Below the pieces are notes generated by a model. The model made no database searches. It worked only from the letters and a program-made list of their open reading frames with translations, and was not told the DNA's origin. A stretch of DNA of 64,000 nucleotides from Allolobophora icterica (Eukaryota > Annelida > Clitellata > Crassiclitellata > Lumbricidae): contig OY744607.1 of NCBI GenBank assembly GCA_963556255.1, positions 1,244,396 to 1,308,395 of the forward strand, given 5' to 3'. Position numbers and translations under genes: made by a program. Positions 57,672 to 64,000 of this stretch are shown piece by piece. Every line of letters starts with the position of its first letter. Position 1 is the first letter of the stretch.

Positions 57672-58248
57672 TTAAATCCAACAGCTAACCCACTTCAAAG
57701 TCCTATCACTAACTGCAACTCCCTACAATATTCCCAGCTCAAGTTCCTCCGTGATATCTTCACCATCCAGGCAACCCGACCATCCTCCTTTCTCAGTCTT
57801 TCTCGACCTCTGGCCACTACTCATCTCAGGTTCTCCAGCCGAGCCATATCCAGCAACACCACGCCTCTGGAACGATCTTCCCTCTGAATTCCGCAGATCC
57901 TCGGTTCCTTCATCATCACTGAAACGTGTCCTCCATCCTCTTCCTCATCTTCCTCTGTCTATCACCCCCTGGGCTTTCCACTCAAAGCTGAAGTCTCAAC
58001 TTTTCAAATGATCCTACCCTGACTCATCCGATCCTTCGCCTTCCAATTCTTCTCGTCCTAAACGACACCCGCCTTGACAGCTGCTCTGCCTCCTCTCTTG
58101 ATCTGGCCCTCTGGAAACTGGACTCGGACCTCCTTTGGACTAATCTCTGGAAAACCCCTCTGATTTGAGGCTGGGTATAAGCTGGTGCCCTGCGCTTGAC
58201 CTTCGAGTGGCGCTTTAGAAGTTTAAGGATTACGATTACGATTAGGAA
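57672..58248 (+). repeat. LINE 3' end fragment (CR1/L2-like), longer copy
   Basis: The plus frame reads PATPRLWNDLPSEFRRSSVP and AFHSKLKSQLFK, then a stop and the 3' tail CGAGTGGCGCTTTAGAAGTT with (ATTACG)n. Same family as 46690-47134. It lies just upstream of the coiled-coil gene's start codon on the other strand. Confidence 0.83.
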
Positions 58249-58329
58249 TCTTATGTGACCTAATCGATTCCAGTCGAATACAATCTAAGATCAGAGATCA
58301 GGTGACAGGTTTGCACACGTACACAGTAC

Positions 58330-58349
58330 ACACGCACACACGCACACGC

Positions 58350-58434
<85 letters not shown>
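58330..58434. repeat. (CA)n microsatellite
   Basis: About 50 CA units with CG interruptions at the left. Confidence 0.97.
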
Positions 58435-58437
<3 letters not shown>

Positions 58438-58439
58438 CC

Positions 58440-58880
58440 AGATGTTTAATCTAATCTAAGTCGATACAACCTAGCCTAGGCTAATCTAATCTAATCTTAT
58501 CTTATCTAATCTGGTGACTTCTATTGCGTCGCTATAAAGTACAAGTCATCGATCGACGATGTAGAGTGAAACCGAATTTTAAAATCACTTTTTCTTTCGT
58601 AGGCTACGCTACGTCACCAGTCGAGATCGAGTTACGTTCTCAGGTATAGTAATTATTTCGTTCTAAAAGAGTGAGTTAACTTCAGTTAAAGGGAAACAAA
58701 TTCCCTTCATATACGAAAGATTGAGAATTTCTTCGTAACCGTTTTCTGGAAAAGGTTTCATCATCTTTGATAAGTTAAGCAAACGAAGTCAATAGCAATC
58801 ACACCATGTTGGTGATAATTATTTACCTCTATTATACCACATTGTTTTAATACAATCCGATCATACTGAATGATCGCGTT
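58440..58880. other. Intergenic, no gene seen
   Basis: CTAATCT-rich short repeats and a family C-like fragment (TGACTTCTATTGCGTCGCTA at about 58512). Otherwise unrecognised. Confidence 0.5.
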
Positions 58881-58886
58881 GTTTGT

Positions 58887-59108
58887 TTATTTATTCCGGA
58901 TATTTCTGTAGCGCCTCTGGCAGTCAACTACTACTCAGATGCGCTCCCGACTACAGCATTTGATACTGTGCCGGAATTTTCACGCCGAAGCGCCACGAGG
59001 AATTGCGAGTGAAGGACTTGCCCGAGGTCCGTACGCAGCGGCTAGATTCGAACCTGCAACCCTCCGGTCACAAGACGCCGAACTTACCACTGAGCCACCA
59101 CGCCCCAC
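58887..59108 (-). mobile_element. tRNA-derived SINE family A, copy 3
   Basis: Complement of copies 1 and 2. The B-box complement appears as GATTCGAACCTGC with one change, and the A-box complement as CCACTGAGCCACC. It has the same body and tail. Confidence 0.87.
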
Positions 59109-59145
59109 GTTGTCGTTGTTGCTACTGCTGAAGGGTGCGATCGAT

Positions 59146-59430
59146 AGTGTAGTGGCCTGGACTGTCAATCGAGAGGTTAGGGGTTTAAATCCCGCCATGG
59201 CAGAAATTTGGTTCGAGAATTCTCCTCCATCTGCACCCGCTACCTAACTCAGCTACAATGGGTACACTGACCGGAGGGTGTCGGTGGGAAGATGAGACGG
59301 CGAGGGAGAGGACTGGCCAGTGACCTCCCGCCATTAGGGGTCTATATGCCGAGGCTATACCCATGGCTGGCCTATAGGGCTAGCTTAAGGGACTGTTCTT
59401 CGTTGAAGAATCGCAATAAACCCTATTTGT
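59146..59430 (+). repeat. SINE family B copy
   Basis: GATAGTGTAGTGGCCTGGAC head, GGGGTTTAAATCCCGCC as B-box-like, then GGTGGGAAGATGAGACGGC and TATGCCGAGGCTATACCCAT. It matches 44150-44460. Confidence 0.75.
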
Positions 59431-59439
59431 TGTAATGCT

Positions 59440-60110
59440 TACCCTGTTCGCTTATAAATAGTGCAGTTGTATATCGAGGTCCACACAGCGTAGAGAAAGA
59501 GACGGTTTGGAGCAATATGTATCTGTAGTTACGTTTAGAATCCAGTTGTGTCTGAGACTCGAACGCTCGCGTTGCAACTGTTAGATGCACTAAATGCGAC
59601 GCTGGGAATAAATTATTCAAAGCAGAGGCCTGCAGCCAAGCGGTGTAAACCAATCCACTGAGAGGCGCTGGCAACGGTCAGAGCTATCTATTACAGCTCT
59701 GGCAACGGTTAATCAACAGCAACATTAATTACAACAGAGCCTAGCAATAATATAATGACGGATCATATCGACCAATTGTATTGTTCTCGGACGGCGCGCT
59801 CTTTCATCCAAAACAAAAGGCCGTGTGCTAGACAATAGACAATGGCCTGCAGTCGCCTGCGACTTAGTTGCAGATTAGGCCCGATAGGTGGCGATTGTAG
59901 TGGAGATACAACAATACATGTAATTTCCAGTCTCATTAAACCTCGTGGACACGTAAGGCGTCTAGCTAACTGTAAAATCGACGTAATGTTAAAACCGTGT
60001 GCACTGCTCTTTACCTTACCTATCCTCAATGTTTACCTTCTTTACAATGAGGTCATTTAATATGGTCACATCTATGTACTGTATATTCAACCAATCGTGA
60101 GGCAGAACGT
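59440..60110. other. Intergenic, no gene seen
   Basis: Mixed-composition sequence with frames up to 88 codons on the minus strand that overlap frames on the plus strand and show no recognisable motif. Confidence 0.5.
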
Positions 60111-60114
60111 GTAA

Positions 60115-60450
60115 CACGATAGAATGGAAGTGAATGTGTTGCATGGGACCATTGACTATCTCTTATTTCTTTGCTTGACTAGAACTCATCAACATGGAGT
60201 GCATTGTGTAAGCAATGATCCATTGCTTGTGTCATGTCATGTCGCCGTCGTCGCTCTGCGTCCATTAGGCTGGTTCCTGATAGCCCACCATAATATGATG
60301 TTGTCAACCAGAATATTCTCGGTCTTCCGCGGTTGCGAGCCCTTCTACGAGACCCGTCATCAGGCTGCCTTCGGTAGGCCTATTGTCTTTCGGCTGCCTC
60401 ATGACGTGTCCGAAGTAATGCAGTACATTGCTCATAGGACATCAAAATAG
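60115..60450 (-). repeat. Decayed LINE ORF2 C-terminal fragment
   Basis: On the minus strand FGHVMRQPKDNRPTEG is followed, after a frame change, by SQPRKTENILVDNI-like text. This pattern (FGHV.R, Arg/Lys-rich, DNI.W) is common at the C-terminus of LINE ORF2 proteins. It is broken by stops and shifts. The end text AGATAGAATGGAAGTGAATG recurs at 60659. Confidence 0.6.
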
Positions 60451-60585
60451 CTGAAGCTTAGACCTGGGTCGACTTCACTTAGAGCGACTTTCGATCGTTG
60501 TATTGTCAATTGTGAAAACTGCGCTATAGAAGTAACTATATTAGTTAATTTTTTATTTTTTTTATTTATTTTTTTTATAGTTAAA

Positions 60586-60866
<281 letters not shown>

Positions 60867-60989
60867 GTTTAATGACAAGCTAACCAACTGCAGTAACATT
60901 GAAACACATGACAGTACAATTATCAAGAGCTTATGGAACACACCTCTTGGCAGCCTGTTAGGCGTCAACTCATTTTACAGCTGCTCCTA

Positions 60990-62430
60990 GGGAGGGGAAG
61001 GCTGAGTCGACCTCAGTTCAGTTATTTGTAGGTATCAAACCGCGTCTTTCAAGATCTGATGTTCTTCGAGCAAGAGTGTTACCATTCATCTATTCCTCCT
61101 CCCCTTATCTATCCCCCTCCCCAATTGGTTAGGACTTTTAAATGCACAGGTCTGAATACCTCAAATACAAACATGCAAGCGTTTGCGTAGTTGGCTAGCA
61201 CCTATGCAAAAGGAGAACGGCTATAGATTAGCGCAAACCGAATATAAGCTACAATTAAGTGTGTCCTTGATGTAGATAAGAGATAAGATCAAGCATTCGG
61301 GTATTCAAGTCTTACAGTTATTAGCCAGTTATTGTATTGTGCACAACATCCTTGCCCGCAGCCAACATTAATTTTCACTCATCAGGTCACCGAGCTTCCT
61401 GGTATAGGCTTACTGTAGGCCTATAGAAACCGATTAATTAATAATTAATATAGCGGTGAAAATTTAGACTTCGCCCTGAGCGATTATCTCTACAATCGAC
61501 CGCGTATCAGAAAAGATAAAGGTCTGAGGTGGCCTGCAGATAATTCCGATATTTTCCAAGCCTGCAGCGTAGACTAGCGCTTGTTAGCTAACAGTGTTAG
61601 GGTCTTGTTCAACTGCATTGTCTATAGGATTTCCTCAAAGAAACATAAACAGTGTAGAAGAAATTGGAAATCAAGGTATGTGCAGTGTATTCGTTTCTTA
61701 TGTGGGAATTAGGCCTACATTGTATCCATTTATAAATCTGTTGATTGAACGATTTCTGAGAGTGAAAAAAGAACATGTTTCATAAAGTCAGCAAAACCTC
61801 CATATAGGCCTACGTTTTATTGGGCAAAAATTGTTGAAGCTGTCATGACAGCAAAAACAAGGGTAGGGATACTGTGGGCCCACTCAAACGGAACATTTTA
61901 ACAGCAGCTATATTGGCTAAGCTAAATAAAAATATGTGAGAGGGGTATATAAGTATGCCTATTATTTTACTCCCTGGTTAAGACGTCAACGGCCTTTGTA
62001 GCTATAAGATGTCGTTAAACAATGGACTACTACTACTCCATGGTTTTCCCTCAGCCATGCGCCTTGTAGCAACAGTCCCCTCGATATATTATGCATCCCG
62101 CTGGCAATGCCTCTGTGTTATTTAGACAATTAGAGGCTTAGACAATAGGCATGCACGTTATGACCCCAGCGCTTTGGGCTCATAAATAGCAAGCGTTGAA
62201 TGTCTGTAGTAGCGACTAATAATAAACTTGGTTATATATCTCTGACCTAACGCGACTGCAGGCGTCTGTTTAACAATCAACCAGCGGTTATTAATTGCTC
62301 CTGGTCGGCGGGGAGAAGGTTTAAAGAAAATATACGAGTTAATTATTAAAATGTGCAATGTATAAATTTATTTCGCCACTATATGGAACCGCAAGAGACA
62401 CAAACTATGAATGAAAAATAGTTACGTGTA
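60990..62430. other. Intergenic, no clear gene
   Basis: No gene is supported. A possible 81-nt exon at 61595-61675 (acceptor GCTAACAG, donor GTATGT) has good splice signals but does not join the Cys-rich exon downstream in phase. TAGGCCTA palindromes are frequent. Confidence 0.4.
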
Positions 62431-62435
62431 GTTGA

Positions 62436-62625
62436 AAAATAGGTACCCCGGTACATGCATCTTTAATAGCGTTACTGCAAAACATCACGATGAGCTGCTC
62501 AAGACAAACGAATCTGTGGTCGTCATCTCAACGGACTTTTCGAAGGCGTTCGACACCCTCCGTCAATCCACTTTGGCTGAGAACCTGGAGGCATTGGACG
62601 TACTTGACCACATGTAGCCCTAGTA
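62436..62625 (+). repeat. LINE reverse-transcriptase fragment (motif A region)
   Basis: The frame reads VVVISTDFSKAFDTLRQSTL then AENLEALDVLDHM and stops. DFSKAFD is the catalytic motif A region of LINE reverse transcriptase. It is a short remnant bordered by a (GAAT)n tract. Confidence 0.85.
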
Positions 62626-62653
62626 TATATAACTGGAAAGACGGCAATTCTAT

Positions 62654-62798
62654 GAATGAATGAATGAATGAATGAATGAATGAATGAATGAATGAATGAA
62701 TGAATGAATGAATGAATGAATGAATGAATGAATGAATGAACGAACGAACGAACGAATGAATGAATGAATGAATGAATGAATGAATGAATGAATGAATA
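62654..62798. repeat. (GAAT)n microsatellite
   Basis: About 36 units with a GAAC interruption block at 62740-62755. His/Ser/Phe/Ile frames are artefacts. Confidence 0.97.
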
Positions 62799-62965
62799 CG
62801 AAACAAATGTCCCAGACGTCAACAAATCAGGGTGTAGGCCCCTAACAGCTCTTGAAAAGAAGGGGCCAATTTGGAACGGCATAGTAAGTGTCTTAGGGTA
62901 GGGCCTATCAAATTTTTATTATTATTTAATAATGATTAATACATTAAATCTATTTGTGCTTGTAG

Positions 62966-63142
62966 ATGTGTCTCTGTTGCTGTGTACTATGTAAGAGTTG
63001 TGCTTGTCTGAAAAAATGTCTTTGTTGCTGTTGCCCGGATTGTTGTCCTGACGATGATGATAACACACAGAAAAACAACTCAAACAACTCAAATAATTCA
63101 AATGTTGAGTTAAAAGTCGTCACGAGTCAACCCAAAGAGTAA
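62966..63142 (+). CDS. Small Cys-rich protein or terminal exon, unrecognised
   Basis: The frame opens directly after a plausible acceptor (TTTGTGCTTGTAG at 62953-62965) with MCLCCCVLCKSCACLKKC and ends TSQPKE then TAA at 63140-63142, 58 residues. There are 14 cysteines in the first 27 positions, then an acidic DDDD and an Asn/Ser-rich tail. This could be the palmitoylated tail of a membrane protein or a metal-binding protein. Because the ATG coincides with the acceptor, it may be the last exon of a longer gene, but no upstream partner joins in phase among those I tried. A polyadenylation signal lies 400 nt downstream. Confidence 0.55.
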   Translation: MCLCCCVLCKSCACLKKCLCCCCPDCCPDDDDNTQKNNSNNSNNSNVELKVVTSQPKE

Positions 63143-63540
63143 GAAACGACGGGCGATCAGAGGATCTGAAGTTGCTACAAACTTCCACTGTGTATGAAAT
63201 CTGAGCGATAATTAATTAGTTAAACTGCCAACGTCATTAAATATGTAATTATACAGACTTTGTATTTTAAAAAGTGTTTAATCCTCTGTCTTATGTTTAT
63301 TTAAGACGCGATCTTCAACAAATGCAGTTTATATATTAAGACAATGGTCGTTATAACTGTCTTTATCTATTTTAATTGTTGTTTGAAGTAGCCTATTATT
63401 GAATAAGTCTGGTCATCGTTGAACTTTAGCCTATTCCTCGACTTTTGTTCAATAACATATATACCTAACTAAAAGCACTAATTAGTCGTCACACTGAACT
63501 TGTTCTATGTAAACTACAGCGCTCAGCCTGTTGTATTTGA

Positions 63541-63546
63541 AATAAA
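63541..63546 (+). terminator. Candidate polyadenylation signal AATAAA
   Basis: AATAAA about 400 nt after the stop of the Cys-rich frame. It is the only canonical copy I noticed in that 3' region. Confidence 0.5.
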
Positions 63547-63566
63547 CTAATATACATAGGCCTACA

Positions 63567-64000
63567 TACATACATACATACATACATACATAGGCCTACA
63601 TATATACATCATAACATTATACTGAGTTTCCTAACAGCGATACCTAATCTTGGATGCGTAATTATTTCTACGACGTCATTGGTGTACATTGTGCTTTATA
63701 TTTCTGATGTCACGTTTTTACTTGAGTGGGCACCTTATCTGAGAAATTTGACAAACGCATTAACCATAATTTATTGCGATTCTACGTAGGCCTATGACAA
63801 CAACTTGTCTGACGAGCAAACTAGAGATGATAAATTTATCATCTTTGGCGAAAACTGCAACTGCTGTGAAAATTGGGCACATAGCGTAGGCCTACATGTG
63901 ATTAATTAAAAATTCACTGCACAAGGTACAAACTGCGCTTGATGGCATGGTGAATTTGTCAAATTTCTTGGAAAACTATAGTAATACACAACTCGTTTGT
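63567..64000. other. Intergenic, no gene seen
   Basis: A short (CATA)n tract at 63567-63592 and repeated TAGGCCTAC motifs. Otherwise unrecognised AT-rich sequence to the window end. Confidence 0.5.

Noticed and set aside
61595..61675. Upstream exon of the Cys-rich gene
   Set aside because: Splice signals look good, but no reading phase joins it to the Cys-rich frame without a stop.

Overview
The window is animal nuclear DNA. It shows GT-AG introns, phase-1 EGF exons, AATAAA signals, an SR splicing factor, dense tRNA-derived SINEs, LINE tails and hAT-type elements. The WSC/EGF/REJ gene and the repeat content suggest a marine invertebrate, possibly a deuterostome such as an echinoderm or cephalochordate. 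The species cannot be read from the sequence.

Positions 45084 down to 1 (minus strand) carry one giant gene that I reconstruct as 14 coding exons, with every junction in phase. In order it encodes a signal peptide, a WSC domain split over two exons, a laminin/MEGF-type EGF, a divergent EGF, six calcium-binding-type EGF exons, two exons resembling the first half of a REJ (receptor for egg jelly / polycystin-1) module, and then one 27.8-kb exon. That last exon is open in a single frame from 27777 to the window edge and encodes more than 9,250 residues of Ser/Thr-rich, mucin-like tandem repeats. The C-terminus lies outside the window. The long plus-strand frames over 3-27527 are antisense shadows of this exon.

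Positions 47495-54220 (plus strand) carry a five-coding-exon SRSF7/9G8-like splicing factor (RRM, CCHC knuckle, RS tail) with a separate 3'UTR exon. Positions 57588-56618 (minus) hold a two-exon gene for a coiled-coil-like protein I do not recognise. Positions 62966-63142 (plus) hold a small Cys-rich terminal exon, also unrecognised.

The rest is repeats: at least seven hAT-like elements with 8-9 bp target duplications, including a 1.9-kb decayed copy; two tRNA-derived SINE families; several LINE 3' ends sharing a tail motif with the SINEs; intronic minisatellites abutting 3' splice sites; and many microsatellites. The genes look functionally unrelated. The giant gene and the SR gene diverge from 45.1-47.4 kb.
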